From Chloracidobacterium validum (GTDB taxonomy: Bacteria > Acidobacteriota > Blastocatellia > Chloracidobacteriales > Chloracidobacteriaceae), in NCBI RefSeq assembly GCF_018304825.1, contig NZ_CP072648.1, forward strand, positions 1,223,501 through 1,287,500: a stretch of 64,000 nt of DNA. Direction: 5' to 3'. The position numbers and the translations under genes were made by a program. Under the pieces are notes generated by a model. It did not search any database. It had not been told where the DNA came from and saw nothing but the letters and a program-made list of their open reading frames with translations. Shown here in pieces: positions 52,566-59,948 of the stretch; the stretch's first letter is position 1; every line of letters begins with the position of its first letter.

Positions 52566-52620
52566 TCTGTCATTGTGTTAAGGAATCTGTCATTGTGTTA
52601 AGGAACTTGACACTGTCAAG
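52566..52620 (+). promoter_or_regulatory. 20-bp tandem repeat plus palindrome upstream of the lipase promoter
   Basis: TCTGTCATTGTGTTAAGGAA occurs twice in tandem (52566-52585, 52586-52605), followed directly by CTTGACA-C-TGTCAAG (52606-52620). Together they present four TGTCA/TGACA half-sites at 52568, 52588, 52608 and 52614. The first three are spaced 20 bp apart. The block lies about 160-210 bp before the inferred sigma-54 start, where an enhancer-binding activator would sit. The binding protein is not known. Confidence 0.55.
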
Positions 52621-52751
52621 TCCGCGCTGTCTAGCGCGTTGATAGTGGGCGGTTTCAGCGGCTTGGATTTTTCCTTGGTAACACTTTGTTTTATAAGCTG
52701 TTACGCTTTTCGGACGCGCGCCGCGAGCGCGTCGCCGGGCTGACCAGTGCT

Positions 52752-52767
52752 TGGCACGCTAGTTGCA
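52752..52767 (+). promoter_or_regulatory. Sigma-54 promoter of the lipase operon
   Basis: TGGCACGCTAGTTGCA matches the sigma-54 consensus TGGCAC-N5-TTGCW fully, with the -24 GG at 52753-52754 and the -12 GC at 52765-52766. Transcription would start near 52778, about 37 nt before ATG 52815. It is the second such promoter in the window. Confidence 0.8.
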
Positions 52768-52814
52768 TCTAACTGATTGAACAGTCATTCATTCTTTGGT
52801 TTTGAGAGGCGGCA

Positions 52815-53687
52815 ATGATGCGCAGCTTACGATTCGGGTGGCTCGGTTTGGCGGCTCTGTGGTTAGGCCTGTGGTTTGGGTGCGGCGCGAGCGCGTCGGC
52901 CCAGACGACGCTCGTCTTTGTTCACGGAAAGTCTGATGGCGTTTCGACGGATAGCCGCGCCAAGGTCATCAACAACTACTGGACACCGGACATGATTCGG
53001 GCGGCGACGCGCAACTATACCGTCCCGTATGAGGTTGTGTTCTATGACGGACGAAAGCACTACTGGGATTGTGCCGTGGATGTGTCCGCGCAGATCAACC
53101 AGTTCATCACGAACGGGCGCCGCAATCTCGTCTTTGTCACCCACAGTATGGGGGGGGTCGTCATGCGGTTCATCCTGTGCAACGCCGATCCGTCCGACCC
53201 GTTCTACAACTACCGGGGCGCGAATTTTAATCGTATCCAAGCCAATACGCGGCATGTTCTGTCGTATGCGCCGCCGAACGCCGGTTCAGAAGCGGCTGAC
53301 TTGGCCGGCTCGTTGAGTGGGTCCTGGCTTACGGCCTGGCTGGTGAGCCTAATTGACAACAATGCGCCCTCGACCCAGGCATTGACGACGGCACATTTTC
53401 GGACGGCAAATGCCAACTGGATGCGTGACAACTTGCGCAGCAAGTCCATTTTCACGGTTGCTGGGACCGGGCTGTGGAATGACTTCTGCACGGAGTGCGT
53501 CGGGTTAGCCACCCTCTCTGGGTTGGCCGGCTTGCCAGGTGAAGATGATGGCATGGTGGCGGAATACAGTGCCCACCACACGAAGGCGCCGGGTGGACGG
53601 TGGTACAACACCGTCGCCAACCATCACTACAATCGCCGCAACAGCTACCGCAAGTTGGGTGATGACATTGCCCAGTACGGCTACTAA
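52815..53687 (+). CDS. Secreted alpha/beta-hydrolase lipase-like protein
   Basis: A 290-residue exported enzyme. A signal peptide (about 1-29, LGLWFGCGASASAQ) precedes LVFVHGKSDG (oxyanion HG). The nucleophile motif is THSMGG, followed by VVMRFIL. The region YAPPNAGSEAADLA and the C-terminal segment GEDDGMVAEYSAHH...NHHYNRR supply plausible acid and His residues, which resemble bacterial lipases of the LipA/triacylglycerol class. Cysteines (CAVD, CNAD, CTEC) may form disulfides outside the cytoplasm. It is co-directional with the next gene and driven by a sigma-54 promoter. Confidence 0.85.
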   Translation: MMRSLRFGWLGLAALWLGLWFGCGASASAQTTLVFVHGKSDGVSTDSRAKVINNYWTPDMIRAATRNYTVPYEVVFYDGRKHYWDCAVDVSAQINQFITNGRRNLVFVTHSMGGVVMRFILCNADPSDPFYNYRGANFNRIQANTRHVLSYAPPNAGSEAADLAGSLSGSWLTAWLVSLIDNNAPSTQALTTAHFRTANANWMRDNLRSKSIFTVAGTGLWNDFCTECVGLATLSGLAGLPGEDDGMVAEYSAHHTKAPGGRWYNTVANHHYNRRNSYRKLGDDIAQYGY

Positions 53688-53719
53688 CCGGGATGGCCAC
53701 GAACAAGGAGACTACCACC

Positions 53720-54925
53720 ATGATCCTCAAGACACGTAGTTTGGTTCTCGGCCTCGTCGCCGCCGGAGTGTTGGGAAGCGCGGCCTTGTACGGTTCGCTG
53801 CCAGCCAGGAGCCAGGGCGCAGTGGATAACCCGATTCCGGTGTCGGCGCTGACAACCACGACCTTGGATAGCGTTTCGACCGACTGTGGCGTGCTGACGA
53901 AAGCCGACTTGGCGCTATCCAGCTCGCTTGAAGAAACCTTCTCCTCCCGCTACGTGATAGAGGGAGCAACCGGTGACGTGTTGTTGCCGGTGACGGGTGA
54001 AAAGGCCTGCATCGGCGTTTTTGTGGATGACGAAACGGCCAAAGCGACGCTCCTGACGCCAAATGGTGGGCGCGTCCCAACCCAGGATGTCCCGCGTGAC
54101 ACTGATTTGGGGACGGCCCTTTCACGCCAGACTGAAGCCGTGGATGGCAAGGTGGAAGCGACACCCCGTGACTTCGTCAGTCAGCCGGGCTACTATCGTC
54201 TGCGAATCGAGGAAACTGCTGGGGCGCGGCGCAAACGTGAAGGCATGTCCGGCGCGCCGCGGGCAACGGTCGTGGTCAACGACAATGCTCGCCTCATCCT
54301 GCGCACTTGGCTCACCGATAACCTCATAGATGCGCGCCAAACGACTGAAATTCACGCCCAAGTGCTTGACGGTGAACAGCCGGTTGAAAAGGTGAAAGCA
54401 ACGGCGCGCATCTATCATGAGAATGGAACGCTGGTGCTGACACGCGAGATGACGGCGCTTGGCAGTGGCGATTTCGGGCTGAAGATTCGTCCGACGCAGC
54501 TTGGTCGGTTTGGCAAGGTCATCATTGATGCCGAGGGGGTCACGGCGGGCGGGTTGGCGTTCAAGCGGACTGGCTTGCTCGAAATTGCGAGTGGCGTGGC
54601 CGGTGGGCGCTTGATGCGCATTGTAGGCGAGCGTATGACGGAGCAGGGACTAGAACTGGACATGGAATATATCGTCACGCGGTCAGGGCGTTTTCATGCC
54701 CGCGCCAACTTGGTGACGGTAGATGGGGACCCGGTGGCCTGGGCGCAGGCCGCTGCCGAGGCTGCCGTTGGACGCCATGTGCTGACCTTGCGTTTTGACC
54801 GGCGATTGCTTCCTGCCGGGAAGCTCGTGCTGCGTGATGTTGAACTCACGGATGTGACTGAGTTTCCTGGCGTGAAGAGTCCGACAAGAATTGGAACTTA
54901 TGCCATCGAGCGAGCGTTGCAGTAA
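53720..54925 (+). CDS. Secreted Ig-like multidomain protein, lipase partner
   Basis: A 401-residue exported protein of unknown function. A signal peptide (about 1-33, hydrophobic LVLGLVAAGVLGSAALYGSL) is followed by several beta-sandwich-like modules. These are about 60-160 (VIEGATGDVLLPVTGE), about 170-290 with RTWLTDNLIDARQTTEIHAQ, and about 295-400 ending IGTYAIERALQ. The pattern resembles DUF4785-type Ig-like proteins found beside secreted enzymes, judged by eye. Start at ATG 53720, because AGGAG lies about 9 nt upstream. It is 32 bp after the lipase and before a strong terminator, so they form a two-gene operon. Confidence 0.72.
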   Translation: MILKTRSLVLGLVAAGVLGSAALYGSLPARSQGAVDNPIPVSALTTTTLDSVSTDCGVLTKADLALSSSLEETFSSRYVIEGATGDVLLPVTGEKACIGVFVDDETAKATLLTPNGGRVPTQDVPRDTDLGTALSRQTEAVDGKVEATPRDFVSQPGYYRLRIEETAGARRKREGMSGAPRATVVVNDNARLILRTWLTDNLIDARQTTEIHAQVLDGEQPVEKVKATARIYHENGTLVLTREMTALGSGDFGLKIRPTQLGRFGKVIIDAEGVTAGGLAFKRTGLLEIASGVAGGRLMRIVGERMTEQGLELDMEYIVTRSGRFHARANLVTVDGDPVAWAQAAAEAAVGRHVLTLRFDRRLLPAGKLVLRDVELTDVTEFPGVKSPTRIGTYAIERALQ

Positions 54926-54958
54926 GTGGGATTTCTCCTGAAAAGCCGTTTTGCTTTG

Positions 54959-54989
54959 GGCGCGTCGTCTTGGCGACGCGCCTTTTTTT
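54959..54989 (+). terminator. Rho-independent terminator of the lipase operon
   Basis: GGCGCGTCG pairs with CGACGCGCC around a 6-nt loop and is followed by seven T residues. It lies 34 bp after the stop of the second gene and before the convergent DUF4177-like gene. Confidence 0.95.
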
Positions 54990-55115
54990 CGTTGGTTTGC
55001 CGCTATTTCGTTGCCTTCCCACGAAGCGCCCCAACGTGCACGGCGCCGACATTGGACTGGAGGGGCGGCACGCCACAGGCAGAACGCCTGCGACCCTGGG
55101 ACTTTTCAGGCCCTT

Positions 55116-55739
55116 TCAAAATGCCGTCCGTCTTGAGCGGCGCAGGATGACGACAACCTCGCGCCCCCCAAAGGCAGTTTCCGCGACGGCCATGACGACA
55201 AATTGAAACCCTTCGCGTCCAGCCGCCGAGAGTTCTTTTTGCATCGTCGAGGTCCTCGACGTAGCCAGAAGCTTGTACTCAACCGGAACGATCCGGTCTG
55301 ATTTCGGGCGTTCCAGGATCACGACGAGTTCCCGTCCACCAAAGACCGTTTCAAAAATCGTCTTGCCACGAACTTCAAAGCCGCTGTTCCCGGCTTGCTG
55401 TAGCTCTCGCTGCATGGTGGACGTCTTGTTTGTCGCGAGCAGCTTGTATTCGTATTCCATGTCAAGTGGCTCAGTGCGCGACATCACAACGACCGACTCG
55501 TTGCCTCCAAAAGCGGTTTCCCCTCCCATGACGCCCTCAAAGCGAAACCCTTCCTGGGCGGCTTGATTCATTTCGCGTTCCATCGTTGAGGTTTTTGATG
55601 TCGCCAGCAAACGGTACTCAAGCGACCGGCTCGAAGAAGGCAAATCATCAAAGCGTCTCCGCTCCTGGGCTGAAGCGGGCTGCCATGCGGCTGCGGCAAG
55701 CAAAAACCAAAGGAAAGCCAAGTGCCGTCTGAATCTCAT
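55116..55739 (-). CDS. Secreted protein with three tandem DUF4177-like repeats
   Basis: A 207-residue exported protein. A signal peptide (about 1-26, [17 protein letters not shown]) is followed by three repeats of about 52 residues, at about 39-90, 94-147 and 150-203. Each opens YEYxLLATxKTSTMxxEL, has a central GxxGFxFxx, and closes with ETxFGGxExVVVxxR. The GF position matches the GW of DUF4177. The repeats are similar enough to suggest recent duplication. Start at ATG 55739, with AGGA 8 nt upstream. It lies between the convergent lipase operon and the GCPII-like gene. Function unknown. Confidence 0.7.
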   Translation of the reverse strand: MRFRRHLAFLWFLLAAAAWQPASAQERRRFDDLPSSSRSLEYRLLATSKTSTMEREMNQAAQEGFRFEGVMGGETAFGGNESVVVMSRTEPLDMEYEYKLLATNKTSTMQRELQQAGNSGFEVRGKTIFETVFGGRELVVILERPKSDRIVPVEYKLLATSRTSTMQKELSAAGREGFQFVVMAVAETAFGGREVVVILRRSRRTAF

Positions 55740-55850
55740 GATAGTCGTTCCTAGAACATGGTATTCACAAGCTGTGCTCGAACTGGATGCCACAACCATA
55801 CGTGATGGTTGCGCGCCAGTCCAACGCCAGAGCGGAGCCGGGCAAGGGGA

Positions 55851-57917
55851 CTACTTTTCGCCGTGGAGGGCTTGCGCCGCCTGCTTCAGCGCGGCCACTA
55901 CTTGCGTGGTGGCATGGACGATGTCCTCGGCGTCGTCCCGTTCCAGCGCGTAGCGGATACCGGAAAACACCTCCGCGCCATAGCCTGTAAAAACGCCTGG
56001 CGCATAGATGACGTGGCGGGCGTCAAGGCGTTTCGGCAAGCCATCTGGCGTCAGAAGAAAACCCTCGAACTGCCGGCGCTGCCGATTGCGCGCTGCCAGT
56101 GTGGCTTTGGTGTCCGCCTCGGTCTCAAAAGCTTCAGCCGCCGTTGCCAAGTCACGGGCCGCATCGAGCAGCGCCGCCGCATCGAGCTTCGGATGCTCCT
56201 GGGCCAGCGCTTGGGCGAGTCGCTCGATCTCACGGGCGTAATCCAGCAGGTTGAGTTCGATGCGCGCCGATTCCGAGAGCCGAAAAGCCAGCAGGGCCCA
56301 CCCGCGCGCCATGGCGGTGTGACGGGTAAAGAGCGGATCGCCGAACTTTTCCATCCAGCGGAAACTGTCGTAGGTCGAGTGATAGACCCCATAGCTCCCG
56401 GTTGACGCCATATCCAGGCAAGCAATGCCCGCCAACTGGAGAAACGGCGCGTAGTCTGAACCGCTCCCCAATTTGCCAAAGCGAACTTCGGTGGCGTTTT
56501 TATCTTGGGCGCGCCAATTGTCATACAAGCTGCGCGTGCCGCTCGAATCAGGCGTGTCCCGCAGTACCGACTTCGCAATCTCCCACAGGCTCGGCACGGC
56601 GCTGGCGCGGAAGTTATCGCCGCTGACAGCGCTATCCACGTTGAGGTAGCAAACTGCTTTTTCGCGCAGCTCACCCAGGTGTTCCTCGACCCATTCCGTC
56701 GAACCAATCAATCCATACTCTTCGGCGTCCCAGCTACAGAGCTTGATGGTGCGTTGGGGTTGCCAGCCGGTTTTTCGCAGTTCGCCAAAGGCGCGCGCGA
56801 CTTCGAGCATGGCCGTTGTGCCGCTCGATGGGTCCACGGCGCCATACACCCAGGCGTCGCGATGGTTGCCAAGCAGGATCCATTCGTCAGGCAGGACGTG
56901 ACCCGGCAGCGTGCCGATGACATTCCAGATGGTGCGTTGGCGGTAGTCCATTTCCAGCACCATCCGCGCGCGCGTTGCGCCATCGCCAATCCGGTACTCA
57001 ATCGGCAATCCCCCAATCCATTCCTTGGGCGCTACCGGACCCTGCAGGCTTTCCAGAATTGGCAGGGCGTCACGGTAAGAAAGCGGCTGGATGGGAATTT
57101 GGGGGAGTCCGGCCGCCTTGGGTGATAGACGTGGCACGCCTTTTTTGGACGGACGCCCCGGCGTCAGCGGGTCGCCCGGCGATTGGGTAAACGCCCGGTA
57201 ACTGCCGCGCTGAACACAGTTGTCCGTCCGCCACGGTCCGTCAGGATAGGTTTTGCCCTGCACGTAGCCATCATCTTTTGGGTCGGAATAAACCAGCAGT
57301 CCCGCCGCGCCGCGCGCCTGGGCGACCTGCGCCTTGACGCCCCGGTAGCACTCGCCGTAGCGCACCAGCACGATCTTGCCCCGTACGCTGACGCCAAGCT
57401 GATCAAGCACGGCATAGTCGCGGGGCAAGCCGTAGTTGGCATACACCACCGGCGCTTCCACCTTGGCCGAGGGCGACCAGGCCGCAAACGTCGGCACCGC
57501 AAGCGGGGAAGCCGAGTCGGGATCGTCAGGCAGCGTCGGCTCGGTGAGGCGACAGCGATACTTGGTCGGCGCGGTCATTTCGACCCGCCGTGACTTGGGA
57601 CGCGGCAAGTAAACGTCATACTCAACCAACTCGGACTGGAAACCGGCTTTGGCCAGTTCGTCACGCACATAAAGCGCCGTGGCATAATCCTCCGGCGTGC
57701 CGGCCAGGTGTGGTTTGGCCGTGAGCGCGCGGAGCGTCTGGCGCGCGCGCGCCGAATCGGGAACGGACAAGAGCTGGCTTTCGAGCGGCGAAAGTGAGGC
57801 AGCCGGGAAGCGCGTGGGCGTGGCGACCCCAGCCGCCGGGAAGAACCTTCCGCTCCCAAGCAGGGCCACGCAACCAAGGGCAATGGTGAACAGGCGAGTC
57901 ACAGGGCGATGCAGCAT
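55851..57917 (-). CDS. M28 metallopeptidase, glutamate carboxypeptidase II-like
   Basis: A 688-residue secreted zinc peptidase. A signal segment (about 1-28), a protease-associated (PA) domain (about 120-300) and an M28 peptidase domain (about 300-555) are followed by a helical dimerisation domain (about 560-688). The bimetal ligands are His352 (LGNHRDAW), Asp362 (AVDPSSG), Glu400 with Glu399 as base (DAEEYGLIG), Asp428 (YLNVDSAV) and His513 (YHSTYDSF), the GCPII/PSMA arrangement. It probably removes C-terminal acidic residues from peptides. ATG 57917 is used; a GTG two codons earlier is an option. The C-terminal domain is complete. Confidence 0.92.
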   Translation of the reverse strand: MLHRPVTRLFTIALGCVALLGSGRFFPAAGVATPTRFPAASLSPLESQLLSVPDSARARQTLRALTAKPHLAGTPEDYATALYVRDELAKAGFQSELVEYDVYLPRPKSRRVEMTAPTKYRCRLTEPTLPDDPDSASPLAVPTFAAWSPSAKVEAPVVYANYGLPRDYAVLDQLGVSVRGKIVLVRYGECYRGVKAQVAQARGAAGLLVYSDPKDDGYVQGKTYPDGPWRTDNCVQRGSYRAFTQSPGDPLTPGRPSKKGVPRLSPKAAGLPQIPIQPLSYRDALPILESLQGPVAPKEWIGGLPIEYRIGDGATRARMVLEMDYRQRTIWNVIGTLPGHVLPDEWILLGNHRDAWVYGAVDPSSGTTAMLEVARAFGELRKTGWQPQRTIKLCSWDAEEYGLIGSTEWVEEHLGELREKAVCYLNVDSAVSGDNFRASAVPSLWEIAKSVLRDTPDSSGTRSLYDNWRAQDKNATEVRFGKLGSGSDYAPFLQLAGIACLDMASTGSYGVYHSTYDSFRWMEKFGDPLFTRHTAMARGWALLAFRLSESARIELNLLDYAREIERLAQALAQEHPKLDAAALLDAARDLATAAEAFETEADTKATLAARNRQRRQFEGFLLTPDGLPKRLDARHVIYAPGVFTGYGAEVFSGIRYALERDDAEDIVHATTQVVAALKQAAQALHGEK

Positions 57918-58000
57918 AGTCACTGGTCAACTGGGGCTCCGTGAGCGCGAACGAATGGCGCGCACAGCCGGTTAGATGTCATGATTTCAACTGGCAATGC

Positions 58001-59650
58001 CTAGCGGCGACGTGGTGTGGTTTCCGCGCTGACGGTGCCACGTTGGGTGAGTTCTTCAAAGAGGGCAAAGAGCTTGGGGTCGCGGCGGGCGAGGTCGGCG
58101 CGGGTATGTCCGGCCGTTGGACTCGCCGGCCGCCGCTTGACCGTAGAGACATAGGCTTCGTAGCCCTGCGCAAAGTACTCAAACTTGTCAGAGGCCGCGT
58201 AGTAGTCCAGCGCGCGACCTTCACGAACGGCAGCATCATAAAGCTTTTCGATCCGGTCAAGCGTCGCGGTGTCGAGGGCGCAGCTATGAATCTGGTGGGC
58301 AAACTCATGCGCCAGCGTATTGAAGCCACCGTGTTCGACGGCCCGCAAGGTCTCGATGCCGGAAACCGTCACGACGCCGCCAACGCCGCGCAGGCTGCCA
58401 TAGTACCGACCGTCGAAAGTTGCGCGTTCGGCTAGCGGCGCGCAGCCCGGCAGGTCGCCAAGTTGCCGGTCGAGGGGAAGTATCCAGTGCTTGGCCCCGC
58501 ATCGTTGAAGCTTTGGCAGTAAATGCGCCAGCGGAGCAACTGTCCCCAGGACGATCTGCTTTTGGCGCGGCGTGAGCGTTTCAATGTTGGGAAAAACGGT
58601 CTCGATGTCCGCAATCGTCGTTGGCGCGCCGTGAAAGTCAACATCGGGAATGCGCGCGCCAAGTTCACGCGCCGCCATCTCGTGCCGCGCCAGGTTGACG
58701 AGGCTCAACTGTAAGTGGGGAAGCGGGTGATGCGGGTCAAGCGCGAGCGCCCGCCGGGCCAGGGCCTCCGCGCGCTCGATGTCTTCCCGCTCAATGGCCA
58801 GCGCGGCGCGACTGAGCAGGGCGGCAAAGAAATCCGGGTAGTGGGTGAGGGCTTGGTCAAGGTATCGGGTCGCGGCGGCTATGTCATGTTGCTGGCGGGC
58901 GGCTTGCGCGGCCGCGTAGGCCACCCGCGCTTCCGCCGGTGGGACTGGGTGTGCCTTCTGGCTGCGGATGTACTGTGAGTACGTCCGGCGAACACGGATG
59001 TTATTGGGTTGGCGTTCCAAGATGCGTTCGGCCAGTTGGCGAACGTCTTGCGGCTTGCGCTCCATGACGCGAACGGCGCACAACGCAGCCAGAGCTTCCG
59101 GGTGTTCAGGCGCAAGGGCCACCGCCTGCTCGGCATGATGGCGAGCTTCTGACACCTGATTGCGCTCGATAAAGAGTCGCGCCCCAACGACGTGTACTCC
59201 GGCCGTGTTGGGATACCGCGTTAGCAGTGTTTTTAGTTGCTGTTCACAGTCGTCGAGTCGCCCCTGCGCAAGCGCCACCGTGGCAAGTCCGGTCAGTCCC
59301 CGTGGGTCGTCTGGAAAACGGCGCGCCAGGGTTTGAAAGTAGTCGGCAGCCGGCTCAAGGCACTCGGCTGTCAGGTAAATGAGTCCAAGTTCGGCGAGGG
59401 CATCTGCCTGAGTCTCCGAAGTGCCGAGCTGAATCGCCTGTTCGGCATAACGCGCGGCAATCAGATAGGCTTGGGTATTACGGGCAGCTTGTGCGGCTGC
59501 CAGCATCTCGGCGACGCTCGACGGCTCGCTTGCCCGGACGGTAGGCGCGGCTAGCTGGACCCCCAGCAAATAGATACCCGCCAGCCACCACACCCAAAGT
59601 GGAAGCCAGTCGGGACGCCACCTGCGGACTTGACGAACCACAAGCCTCAA
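58001..59650 (-). CDS. Secreted TPR protein with C-terminal HExxH metalloprotease domain
   Basis: A 549-residue protein. A signal or membrane segment (about 18-40) is followed by seven or so tetratricopeptide repeats (about 50-330; EALAALCAVRVMERKPQDVR and AEALARRALALDPHHPLPHL are typical). The C-terminal half (about 345-549) is a zinc-metalloprotease domain. LAHEFAHQIHS holds the HExxH ligands, and FEYFAQGYEAYVS downstream provides the third ligand and active-site residues. That spacing recalls anthrax lethal factor-like (ATLF) domains and other gluzincins. A signal peptide plus TPR suggests a periplasmic or surface enzyme acting on a protein complex. It is upstream of the GCPII-like gene (gap 83 bp). 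Confidence 0.78.
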   Translation of the reverse strand: MRLVVRQVRRWRPDWLPLWVWWLAGIYLLGVQLAAPTVRASEPSSVAEMLAAAQAARNTQAYLIAARYAEQAIQLGTSETQADALAELGLIYLTAECLEPAADYFQTLARRFPDDPRGLTGLATVALAQGRLDDCEQQLKTLLTRYPNTAGVHVVGARLFIERNQVSEARHHAEQAVALAPEHPEALAALCAVRVMERKPQDVRQLAERILERQPNNIRVRRTYSQYIRSQKAHPVPPAEARVAYAAAQAARQQHDIAAATRYLDQALTHYPDFFAALLSRAALAIEREDIERAEALARRALALDPHHPLPHLQLSLVNLARHEMAARELGARIPDVDFHGAPTTIADIETVFPNIETLTPRQKQIVLGTVAPLAHLLPKLQRCGAKHWILPLDRQLGDLPGCAPLAERATFDGRYYGSLRGVGGVVTVSGIETLRAVEHGGFNTLAHEFAHQIHSCALDTATLDRIEKLYDAAVREGRALDYYAASDKFEYFAQGYEAYVSTVKRRPASPTAGHTRADLARRDPKLFALFEELTQRGTVSAETTPRRR

Positions 59651-59948
59651 GACGAGTTCCTCACGCTGCTTGGAACGACAAACTCAATCAGGTCAACCGA
59701 CGCCAGGCGCGGTTTAGGAAAGCCAATCGCGCGCAGCGTCACTGACCAGGCTAATCTTCAGTTTGAAAAGCAAATCAGCGGAATGCCGAGTCATAGGCTA
59801 GCCGGTTTGTGTCGGTTCCAGCAACCCCAAGTTGCTGAAGGATGACCTAGGTGTTACAGGCCGTATCAGTGGTGCGTGACAACTCGAACAAAAAACGGCA
59901 AGATATGAGCGTTCCAAAAACATAACTCGGTTCACTGCGAGGTTTGCT
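59651..59948. other. Intergenic spacer before the TonB-type receptor
   Basis: A 298-bp gap between the divergent TPR-protease and receptor genes. It must hold both promoters. I see no gene, no tRNA and no sigma-54 match. A short palindromic CAGCAACcccaaGTTGCTG (59819-59837) sits about 110 bp before the receptor ATG and could be an operator. Confidence 0.4.
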
